DNA from: an uncultured Flavihumibacter sp.
Lineage (GTDB): Bacteria > Bacteroidota > Bacteroidia > Chitinophagales > Chitinophagaceae
NCBI GenBank assembly: GCA_946482545.1
Contig: CAMLRX010000074.1
Span: 1 to 24,951, forward strand
Length of the DNA stretch: 24,951 nt
Reading direction: 5' to 3'
Shown: piece by piece, positions 1 to 7,724 of the stretch
Layout: each line of letters opens with the position of its first letter
Position numbering within the stretch: the first letter of the stretch is position 1
The notes under the pieces: model-generated
Seen by the model: only the letters and a program-made list of their open reading frames with translations
The model's database searches: none
Told to the model about the DNA's origin: nothing
Translations under genes and position numbers: made by a program

Positions 1-344
1 TGAAAATTGAACAGGAGCAGGAAATCCTGATGAACATAGCCGATATGGCGATCCTCACCTTCAACGCGGAAAGCGCCCTGCTCCGTGCCGAAAGGCTGGT
101 GCAGCAGAAAGGTGAAGCGGCCTGTGCTTACGAACTGGACATTGTTCATACTTACCTCTACGATGCCGCTGATAAGATCAACAAAGCTGGCAAAGATGCT
201 GTGAACGCATTTGCGGAAGGAGATGAATTGCGCATGATGCTGCTCGGGCTCAAACGCTTCACCAAAGCAGAGCCTTTCAACAGCAAGGCGGCAAAAAGAA
301 ATATCGCGGAGAAATTGATTGCAGAAGGGAAGTATCCGTTATAG
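1..344 (+). CDS. Acyl-CoA dehydrogenase, C-terminal fragment (5' end outside window)
   Basis: The reading frame is open from the left edge and ends in TAG at 342-344, so this is the last ~114 residues of a longer protein. The helical C-terminus, with ILMNIADMAIL near its start, AESALLRAER, and a tail holding ELDIVHTYLYDAADKI and LGLKRFTKAEPFNSKAAKRN, matches my memory of the C-terminal domain of the ~600-residue acyl-CoA dehydrogenases common in Bacteroidota. Those are flavoenzymes that introduce the 2,3-double bond in fatty acyl-CoA beta-oxidation in the cytoplasm. The catalytic base and FAD-binding parts would lie upstream and cannot be checked. The ATG at 30 is internal, not the true start. 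The gene points towards the leftward pentose phosphate operon and is separated from it by about 370 bp. The family call is fairly secure; substrate chain length is unknown. Confidence 0.75.
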   Translation, partial: KIEQEQEILMNIADMAILTFNAESALLRAERLVQQKGEAACAYELDIVHTYLYDAADKINKAGKDAVNAFAEGDELRMMLLGLKRFTKAEPFNSKAAKRNIAEKLIAEGKYPL

Positions 345-355
345 CCTCACCCCAA

Positions 356-378
356 CCCCTCTCCGGCACGGAGAGGGG
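356..378. repeat. Intergenic hairpin, CCCCTCTCC / GGAGAGGGG
   Basis: A perfect 9-bp inverted repeat (356-364 with 370-378) encloses the loop GGCAC, 12 bp after the acyl-CoA dehydrogenase stop. It is preceded by CCTCACCCCAA, which gives the kind of C-rich intergenic hairpin seen between genes in many bacteria. There is no run of T after the stem on either strand, so it could stabilise the 3' end of the mRNA or act as a weak terminator, but it is not a classic intrinsic terminator. Confidence 0.6.
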
Positions 379-540
379 CATCACAATATGTTGTTTCTTT
401 TCAAAATGATTTTTGGGAGAGCGCTGTTTCATTTTTGGCTGGAAGAAAATCACAGATCATATTCATTCTGAATATTATTTCTGAGTGAAAATCTCCTTCC
501 CAGGGCAGGTGTTTACACCCAAGAAAGATTCTTTGAGATG

Positions 541-626
541 AGCGTTCTGGATGCTGCAATCTTATCATGATTTGTAAATCGGTGCCACCGACGTTGTTTT
601 CCCGCACGTGCGTCCGTTAAAATACC
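541..626 (-). repeat. Dispersed repeat family A, copy A1
   Basis: The most conserved part (560-602) matches the copy at 24263-24305 on the opposite strand with 2 differences in 43 bp. The similarity continues gap-free, at lower identity, out to 626 (67 bp aligned in all). A second copy at 13892-14001 shares the core CGGTGCCACCGACGTTGTTT and flanking words such as GCGTTCTGGATG (copy 2: GCGCTTCAGGATG). The core can fold as TCGGT-GGC-ACCGA on the minus strand. Just outside the core this copy has a perfect 10-bp palindrome CGCACGTGCG at 603-612. It is non-coding and lies between two converging genes. Confidence 0.8.
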
Positions 627-711
627 TCAAGGTAAACAGGTGTTCCTGCTTCTCCGCGAAGAGGAAAAAACAGCCCCGTAAAGAATTATCATTTCAAGGA
701 GTAATTTTCTA

Positions 712-1017
712 TCATCCCGCATTAACACTATCGTATACCACCACTTTCTCCCATAAATGCGCACAATCGGCGATGAACTTCAGGTGCAAAGGATCCTCCT
801 GATAGGATGCCTGTGCTTCCGGTGTATCGAACGTGAGCATCCACGAAACGGAGTATGACCTTTCAATTACGGGCCTGTTTGTATTGGCCGGAACGCCAAT
901 ATGGAAACTTTTGATGGACTTCACTTTGGAAAGGTCTTTCAGGCCTTTGATCAGTTGGTCCCTGTTTTCTGTGCCGGCTCCTTTGATGAGCCAGAAAAAT
1001 ACATGGTGTATGAACAT
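712..1017 (-). CDS. Dabb family (stress-responsive alpha/beta barrel) protein
   Basis: This 101-residue protein starts MFIHHVFFWL and carries HIGVPANTNRPVIERSYSVS, the TFDTPEAQASYQEDPLH stretch and a C-terminal HLWEKVVVYDS. These are the hallmarks of the Dabb fold (ferredoxin-like dimeric alpha/beta barrel, stress-responsive A/B family) as it occurs in Bacteroidota. No signal peptide is present, so it is probably cytoplasmic. Members of this fold range from small enzymes to proteins with no known activity, so no reaction is assigned. The ATG at 1015-1017 lies 3 bp beyond the pgl stop codon, so it is the last gene of the gnd-zwf-pgl operon and is probably translationally coupled to pgl. That link suggests, but does not show, a role next to sugar-phosphate metabolism or redox stress. 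Confidence 0.85.
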   Translation of the reverse strand: MFIHHVFFWLIKGAGTENRDQLIKGLKDLSKVKSIKSFHIGVPANTNRPVIERSYSVSWMLTFDTPEAQASYQEDPLHLKFIADCAHLWEKVVVYDSVNAG

Positions 1018-1020
1018 GGT

Positions 1021-1743
1021 TTAACGATTTAATTGTTGTGCGGCGGCTTCATCCACGAACCAATACAGTTCTCCCGCGGGTTTGATTTGTTGCGAAGGAT
1101 AAATGTCAGGTTGGTACGGCCCTTCCAGTACTCCTTTCAGTGTAGCGGCCTTGCCTGCACCCGCAGCCATAAAAGCAACGCGCTTTGACAAGTTAGTGAC
1201 CGGCGCCGTAATGGTGATGCGGAACATATCCTGTGCCTCCAGGAAAAACGCGTCCGCCCATTTATTTGTTTCGTGTACAATGGGTTTTCCGGGGAAAAGG
1301 GACAGCGTATGCCCATCGTCGCCCATGCCCAGCAATACCAGGTCGAAGCTGAACGGCTTTGCGTCGAAATAGTTATGAAGTAATTTTTCATACTCCTGCG
1401 CTGCTTCTTCCGCGGGAATATCCGTTCTCATCACATGAATCTGTTCTTTTGGAACGGGCACGAAATTCAATAAAGTATCGAAAGCCATTTTCGCGTTGTT
1501 ACGCTCATCCTCAAAAGGAACGGCGCGTTCATCGCCCCAGAAAATATGCAGTTTGGTCCAGTCTATTTCGGAGCGGAGTGGTTCCTGCGTCAGTATCCGG
1601 TGCAGTTTCTGCGGCGTACTCCCACCTGACAATGCCAGTGTAAACCGGTCTTGCTCCGCCAAAGTTTGTTTGATAACAACGGCCATCCAGCGGGCCACAT
1701 GTTGCGCGAGTTCATTGATATCAGGATGAATATGTATCTGCAT
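1021..1743 (-). CDS. pgl: 6-phosphogluconolactonase
   Basis: Hydrolyses 6-phosphoglucono-1,5-lactone to 6-phosphogluconate, step two of the oxidative pentose phosphate pathway, in the cytoplasm. At 240 residues it has the usual length. It shows the family signatures in order: LSGGSTP (38-44, phosphate binding), the FWGDERAVP block (68-76) and LGMGDDGHTLSLFP (138-151, with the catalytic-site His). It belongs to the DevB/NagB-like type, not the seven-bladed propeller type. It lies downstream of zwf, whose product makes its substrate, but separated by 195 bp that contain a repeat and a hairpin ending 21 bp before this ATG. Expression may therefore be tuned separately from zwf. The downstream Dabb gene starts 3 bp after the stop. 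Confidence 0.95.
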   Translation of the reverse strand: MQIHIHPDINELAQHVARWMAVVIKQTLAEQDRFTLALSGGSTPQKLHRILTQEPLRSEIDWTKLHIFWGDERAVPFEDERNNAKMAFDTLLNFVPVPKEQIHVMRTDIPAEEAAQEYEKLLHNYFDAKPFSFDLVLLGMGDDGHTLSLFPGKPIVHETNKWADAFFLEAQDMFRITITAPVTNLSKRVAFMAAGAGKAATLKGVLEGPYQPDIYPSQQIKPAGELYWFVDEAAAQQLNR

Positions 1744-1764
1744 ATATTAACTAATGTAAATGAA

Positions 1765-1790
1765 AGGGGCGCATCCAACAACACGCCCCT
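1765..1790 (-). terminator. Hairpin in the zwf-pgl gap, possible attenuator
   Basis: Perfect 7-bp arms AGGGGCG (1765-1771) and CGCCCCT (1784-1790) enclose a 12-nt loop. In the direction of the operon the stem is followed by TTCATTTACATT, which is T-rich but broken. It lies 21 bp upstream of the pgl start codon. It could partly terminate transcription after zwf, protect the zwf mRNA end, or affect pgl translation; the sequence alone does not decide. Confidence 0.5.
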
Positions 1791-1874
1791 ATGATCAATT
1801 ATTCTATGATTACCAACAGTGCCTTACTTACAAATTACTCAGAGTTTAAAAAGTCCGGCAACGCTTTGCGTCCT

Positions 1875-1926
1875 TGCTCCTTTGCGTTGCGACTGCGAGG
1901 CACGAAGCAGGAAGCAATTGCGTGAA
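1875..1926 (+). repeat. Dispersed repeat family B, copy B1
   Basis: This 52-bp segment matches the reverse complement of 13673-13724 at 48 of 52 positions. It contains GACTGCGAGG and ACGAAGCAG. It resembles a class of intergenic repeats that I recall from several bacterial phyla with the wording TTGCGAGGAACGAAGCAATC; that resemblance is from memory. It starts 12 bp beyond the zwf stop codon in the zwf-pgl gap. Confidence 0.75.
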
Positions 1927-1938
1927 CCAGCTCCACCA

Positions 1939-3447
1939 CTAATGATGCGCCGGCACCGATATCCAATTATGCCCCTCCCGCGCAATCAGCGCCTCCGCAT
2001 CTTCCGGACCCCAGCTATCGGGAGCATAATTCGGAAAATCAAGCGGCGGACGGGCTTCCCACGCTTCCTGTATCGGCATGATCACTTTCCACGCGGCTTC
2101 CACCTGGTCGGCACGCATGAACAATGTTGCGTTGCCTTCCATCACGTCCAGTAAAAGCGTTTCGTAAGCTTCCGGCTGGCTCTCTTCGTAAGCGTCTTTA
2201 TAGTTAAAGATCATGTCCACGGGATTGAGCGACATTTCCTGCCCCGGGCGCTTGGCCTGGAACCTGAGCCTGATGTCCATTTCAGGTTGAATGGAAATGG
2301 TGAGCCGGTTAGAGCGCCATGTTTCTGCGGCTTCCGGTGGAAACGCGTAGTTGGGGGCTTTTTTGAACTGAACGGTAATGATGGTGGATTTCTCCTTCAT
2401 CCTTTTACCCGTTCTTACATAAAATGGAACGCCCTGCCAGCGCCAGTTGTCGATATAGAACTTCACTGCGGCGAAGGTTTCCACGTTGGAATGCTGATCC
2501 ACGCTGCTTTCTTCGCGGTAGCCCGGTACTTTTTCTCCTTTCATCCATCCGCTGCTGTACTGGCCGCGGGCGGCGAAATCTTTTACATCGTCTTTCGTGA
2601 TCTTGCGCATGGCGTGGAGTACATCCACCGTTTTGTTGCGGATCTCATTGGCATCGAAGGAAACGGGCGCTTCCATGCCAATCATGCACAACAGTTGCAG
2701 GATATGGTTCTGCACCATATCGCGGAGCGCGCCGGACTGTTCATAGTAACCGCCTCTTCCTTCCGCGCCTACGGTTTCCGATGCGGTGATCTGCACATGG
2801 TCGATATAATTCCTGTTCCAGATGGGTTCGAACAAAGCGTTCGCGAAGCGGAGCGCGATGATGTTCTGAACGGTTTCTTTCCCAAGATAATGGTCGATGC
2901 GGTAAATCTGTTTTTCATCGAACATGGTGAGCAGGAGTGAATTCAGTTCCTGCGCGCTTTTCAGGTCGTGACCGAAAGGCTTTTCCACCACGATCCTTGT
3001 ACATTTGGTATCGGCGCAGATATTGAGCGGACCGAGTTTCTGCGCGATGCCCGGCACCAGTTGCGGCGCTACGGCGAGGTAAAAGATCACATTGGGGTGT
3101 TCGCCGTATTCTTTTTCTTTCTCCTTTACGATATCGGCGATCTTCTGGTAATCGGCTTCATTACCGGCATCCATCTGGAGATAGGCCACGTGCTCAGAGA
3201 ATTTACTCCATTTACCGTTTTCTTCCCCTTTCCGGCGGCTGAATTGCTGAATGCCTTTCAGCAGGTGTGCCCGGTAGTTGTCGTTGCTGTATTCTGTTCT
3301 TCCTATACCTACGATATCGAATTTCTCCGGCATCCAGTCGTCGATGAACAGGTTGAACAGGGCGGGAGAGAGTTTCCTGTAATTAAGATCGCCGCTTCCT
3401 CCGAAGATGAACAGCAGTGAAGCCGGCGGTCTTTTATGATTTTGCAT
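1939..3447 (-). CDS. zwf: Glucose-6-phosphate 1-dehydrogenase
   Basis: Oxidises glucose 6-phosphate to 6-phosphogluconolactone with NAD(P)+, the entry step of the oxidative pentose phosphate pathway. The 502-residue product shows the nucleotide-binding FGGSGDLNYRKLSPAL (15-30), VEKPFGHD (154-161), the active-site RIDHYLGKE (183-191) and QNHILQLL with the likely catalytic His at 248. The first glycine-rich motif reads GGSGD, where GASGD is common. The ATG at 3445-3447 (MQNHKRPP) is chosen because the open frame further upstream would run into gnd and gives an unrelated 50-residue extension, whereas the protein fold begins right here. It lies 22 bp downstream of gnd with no clear Shine-Dalgarno, as is usual in Bacteroidota. 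Cofactor preference cannot be read from the sequence with confidence. Confidence 0.96.
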   Translation of the reverse strand: MQNHKRPPASLLFIFGGSGDLNYRKLSPALFNLFIDDWMPEKFDIVGIGRTEYSNDNYRAHLLKGIQQFSRRKGEENGKWSKFSEHVAYLQMDAGNEADYQKIADIVKEKEKEYGEHPNVIFYLAVAPQLVPGIAQKLGPLNICADTKCTRIVVEKPFGHDLKSAQELNSLLLTMFDEKQIYRIDHYLGKETVQNIIALRFANALFEPIWNRNYIDHVQITASETVGAEGRGGYYEQSGALRDMVQNHILQLLCMIGMEAPVSFDANEIRNKTVDVLHAMRKITKDDVKDFAARGQYSSGWMKGEKVPGYREESSVDQHSNVETFAAVKFYIDNWRWQGVPFYVRTGKRMKEKSTIITVQFKKAPNYAFPPEAAETWRSNRLTISIQPEMDIRLRFQAKRPGQEMSLNPVDMIFNYKDAYEESQPEAYETLLLDVMEGNATLFMRADQVEAAWKVIMPIQEAWEARPPLDFPNYAPDSWGPEDAEALIAREGHNWISVPAHH

Positions 3448-3469
3448 AACGGGTGGTTGATGTTGGGAT

Positions 3470-4888
<1,419 letters not shown>

Positions 4889-4910
4889 AGTTTTGTTTTG
4901 TATTGGGAGA

Positions 4911-4918
4911 CAAATTTA
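4911..4918 (-). promoter_or_regulatory. Bacteroidota-type -7 box for the gnd operon
   Basis: On the minus strand this reads TAAATTTG, a full match to TAnnTTTG. No TTTG or TTG is seen at the usual 19-21 bp upstream, so only the -7 element supports it. The predicted transcript would start around 4905, giving a leader of roughly 17 nt before the gnd ATG. Confidence 0.55.
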
Positions 4919-5018
4919 GGTGATTTGGAATGAAACGGCTTTCCGCTTTTACTGCCCGTATTGTAAGTTTTATGTAATATAGTGGCGAATGAACGGGTTC
5001 TCGCCCTAACTTACGGTT

Positions 5019-6503
5019 ATGTTTTCATTCCCCTTACTGTTGATTGACTGGCTGACCGATCTGGGCTGGGCCACGATTTTGCTGGGTATTTCCTACATAC
5101 TGAGCGCCATCGTGGCGGTACTGATTATTTCAGAAAACAGAAATCCCAGTAAAACACTGGGGTATTTGCTGCTGCTGTTTGTGCTGCCCTACCTGGGTGT
5201 ACTCATTTATTTTGTTTTTGGAGAGAATTACCGCAAGCGTAAACTTTACAAACGTAAGCTGATCAGGGATGAAAGAACCATGGAAAAGTACAATGCTTAC
5301 CTGGTGCGCCTTACACGGGAAGCGTTGGCGGCCTACCAGGAGGAGATTGCCCACAATGCTCCACTGGTGCGGATGTTGCTGCGCGAAAGCCGTGTAACAC
5401 TTACCGTATATAATGAAGTGAAATTGCTGGTGAACGGGGAAGAGAAGTTCCCGGCGGTGATGCAAGCGTTGAAAGCAGCCAGGCACCATATTCACCTGGA
5501 ATATTACATTTTTGAAGAGAGTGCCGTAGCGGAAGAAATCTGCGCCATCCTGAAACAGAAGGCGCGCGAAGGGGTGAAAGTGCGCCTGATCTACGATGAT
5601 TTTGGCAGTAGTCTGAGCCGGAAGTTCCTTCATTCATTGCACGAAGCGGGCGTGGAAGCGCTGCCTTTCTATAAAATTTATATCCCGGTGCTTTCCAACC
5701 GGCACAACTACCGGAACCACCGGAAGATCATTATTGTGGATGGTGAAACAGGTTTCGTAGGTGGCATCAACATCTCCGACCGGTACGACAATTCCAGGCC
5801 GGGCAACGAGCTTTTCTGGCGCGACACGCACCTGATGATCAAAGGAGATGCCGTTAAAATGATGCAGGCGCTTTTCCTGGTGAACTGGAACTTCTGCGCC
5901 GACGAGGAACTTGGGGTGACCCAGGAATTTTTCCCCGATACCTGCGTTGTTTCAGAAGAACTCACCCAGATCGTGTACAGCGGACCCGATTCGGACCGTG
6001 CCACGGTGATGCTTTCTTACTTCGCGGCCATCAGCAATGCACAGGAATCCATCTGTATTACCACACCTTATTTTATCCCGAATGAAAGTATCCTGAATGC
6101 GCTCAAAAAAGCAGCTTTCAGCGGGGTGGAAGTGAAACTTATTGTGCCGGGAGTTTCTGATTCGCGTGTGGTGAACGCCGCCGCCCGTTCATATTATGAA
6201 GAACTGCTGGAGGCCGGTGTGCAGATTTACCTGTACCAGAAAGGCTTCGTGCACGCTAAAACAATGGTTTGTGACGGAAGATTGTGTATGGTAGGTTCTT
6301 CCAATATGGACATCCGGAGCTTCGACCTCAACTTTGAAGTGAACGCGGTATTGTACAGCAGGGAACTGGGTACCCAACTGATGTCCGTTTTTGAAGAAGA
6401 CCTCCGCTCCTGCGAACAGATATTCCTTCAGAACTGGAAAGCGCGTCCGCGCCGGGTGAAACTGGCCGACTCCATCTGCCGGTTGTTCTCACCTTTGTTG
6501 TAG
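5019..6503 (+). CDS. cls: Cardiolipin synthase (phospholipase D family)
   Basis: Condenses two phosphatidylglycerol molecules to cardiolipin and glycerol at the inner membrane. The 494-residue protein has two N-terminal membrane helices (about 15-37 and 47-67), a basic linker (YRKRKLYKRK, 71-80), and two HKD motifs: HRKIIIVD (234-241) and HAKTMVCD (412-419), each followed by the GG/GS and N expected for the PLD superfamily (GFVGGIN, GSSNMD). This is the ClsA-like two-helix layout. An in-frame stop at 5007-5009 fixes the start to the ATG at 5019. It is divergent from gnd, sharing a 130-bp intergenic region, and stands alone before ctaA (61 bp away). Other PLD phosphatidyltransferases share the motifs, but the membrane anchor and length favour cardiolipin synthase. 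Confidence 0.93.
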   Translation: MFSFPLLLIDWLTDLGWATILLGISYILSAIVAVLIISENRNPSKTLGYLLLLFVLPYLGVLIYFVFGENYRKRKLYKRKLIRDERTMEKYNAYLVRLTREALAAYQEEIAHNAPLVRMLLRESRVTLTVYNEVKLLVNGEEKFPAVMQALKAARHHIHLEYYIFEESAVAEEICAILKQKAREGVKVRLIYDDFGSSLSRKFLHSLHEAGVEALPFYKIYIPVLSNRHNYRNHRKIIIVDGETGFVGGINISDRYDNSRPGNELFWRDTHLMIKGDAVKMMQALFLVNWNFCADEELGVTQEFFPDTCVVSEELTQIVYSGPDSDRATVMLSYFAAISNAQESICITTPYFIPNESILNALKKAAFSGVEVKLIVPGVSDSRVVNAAARSYYEELLEAGVQIYLYQKGFVHAKTMVCDGRLCMVGSSNMDIRSFDLNFEVNAVLYSRELGTQLMSVFEEDLRSCEQIFLQNWKARPRRVKLADSICRLFSPLL

Positions 6504-6549
6504 TCCATACAAAGCATGTTCCGTTCCACTTTCAATCTGTAACGCATCC

Positions 6550-6557
6550 TAATTTTG
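6550..6557 (+). promoter_or_regulatory. -7 box upstream of ctaA
   Basis: Reads TAATTTTG, a full match to TAnnTTTG, ending 7 bp before the ctaA ATG. If used, transcription would start almost at the start codon, giving a leaderless or nearly leaderless mRNA. No -33 TTTG is visible at the usual distance. Confidence 0.45.
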
Positions 6558-6564
6558 CAGCATT

Positions 6565-7641
6565 ATGGACAGCAATTTGAACGGATCCCGCGGAACTGCG
6601 GTATCGAACTGGATACTGATCGGCATATTCATGCTTATTGTACAGGTGATACTGGGTGGCATTACGCGCCTTACCGGGTCGGGGCTGTCCATTACAGAAT
6701 GGAACGTGGTTACCGGGGCCATTCCCCCGTTGAGCGAACAGGGCTGGCTGGTGGAATTTGAGAAATACCAGGCTACCCCCCAGTACCGGATCCTGAACGC
6801 AGACTTCACCCTGGGCGATTTTAAATTCATCTTTTTCTGGGAATGGTTCCACCGCTTCTGGGCAAGGCTCATCGGTGTGGTGTTCGTGATCGGATTCATA
6901 TACCTGGTGGCTAAAAAGAAACTAAAGCCGGAAATGCAGCGACCACTACTGATACTTTTCCTGCTGGGCGCCCTCCAGGGTGCCGTGGGCTGGATCATGG
7001 TGGCCAGCGGATTAACCGGTGATGCCGTTTATGTTAAACCCACCAGGCTGGCGTTACATTTTATTTTTGCCCTGGGACTGATCGCTTATGCCTACTGGTT
7101 CTATCTTCAACTTACGGTAAAGCCGGGTGAAAAAACAGTGCAGCCTGCGTTAAAAAAACGGGTCATCTGGCTGGTGGTAATACTGGTGCCGCAACTCATG
7201 TACGGCGCTTTGATGGCGGGTCATAAAGCCGCCACTTCCGCCGCCACCTGGCCCACCATCAACGGCGAATGGATACCGGAGGCATTGTTCAGTGAAACCC
7301 CGTGGTTGCTGAATTTCATCGAAAATAAACTCACGGTGCATTTCGTACACCGGGGACTCGCCTATATATTGCTCGTGATGGTGCTGCTGTTCACACTGAA
7401 AACGTTTAAAACACCATCGGTAACGGCCACCTTTAAACGCTGGGCCAAATGGCCGTTGGCGCTCACGTTGTTACAGGCATTGCTGGGCATATTTGCCGTA
7501 CTCACCAGCACAAAAATTATCCCTAATCTGTGGGGTGTATTCGAATGGATGGCACAATTGCACCAGGTGGTGGGCATGTTGTTGCTGGGAAGTTTACTGC
7601 GCCTGCTTTTCCTGCTGCAAACACCATCCAGGAACCTGTAA
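6565..7641 (+). CDS. ctaA: Heme A synthase (COX15/CtaA family)
   Basis: Oxidises the C8 methyl of heme O to the formyl group of heme A, the cofactor of aa3-type cytochrome oxidases, in the inner membrane. The 358-residue protein has about eight hydrophobic helices and four conserved His in the expected places: EWFHRFWARLIG (His96), RLALHFIFALG (His165), VHRGLAYILL (His262) and QLHQVVGMLLL (His333). ITRLTGSGLSITEW (33-46) and GALMAGHKAATSAATWP (214-230) are typical of the alphaproteobacterial/mitochondrial type, which lacks the Cys pair of Bacillus CtaA. No oxidase or heme O synthase genes are near, so it appears to be a stand-alone gene. A possible nearly leaderless promoter precedes it. Confidence 0.93.
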   Translation: MDSNLNGSRGTAVSNWILIGIFMLIVQVILGGITRLTGSGLSITEWNVVTGAIPPLSEQGWLVEFEKYQATPQYRILNADFTLGDFKFIFFWEWFHRFWARLIGVVFVIGFIYLVAKKKLKPEMQRPLLILFLLGALQGAVGWIMVASGLTGDAVYVKPTRLALHFIFALGLIAYAYWFYLQLTVKPGEKTVQPALKKRVIWLVVILVPQLMYGALMAGHKAATSAATWPTINGEWIPEALFSETPWLLNFIENKLTVHFVHRGLAYILLVMVLLFTLKTFKTPSVTATFKRWAKWPLALTLLQALLGIFAVLTSTKIIPNLWGVFEWMAQLHQVVGMLLLGSLLRLLFLLQTPSRNL

Positions 7642-7724
7642 ACCATAATTTTACCTTTTAATTTGTAGGTGAAACCCTTTCACCTTACACCTATTATTGT
7701 ATCTTGTCGGGAGATACCATCCAT

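Larger units (their letters stand above)
345..711. other. Gene-free convergent intergenic region
   Basis: This is the gap between the acyl-CoA dehydrogenase fragment (+) and the Dabb gene (-). It holds a perfect hairpin (356-378), a short inverted repeat GGTGT-tt-ACACC (506-517), and copy A1 of a dispersed repeat (541-626). No coding sequence in it is credible. Confidence 0.6.

Noticed and set aside
401..607. 68-residue open frame on the minus strand
   Set aside because: It translates repeat A1 and its flank; it shows no domain and no promoter, and its product reflects repeat DNA.
2287..2940. 217-residue open frame opposite zwf, with others such as 4136-4933 (+) and 15026-16162 (-)
   Set aside because: These are long antisense frames inside well-conserved genes (zwf, gnd, typA), caused by codon bias; none shows a recognisable domain.
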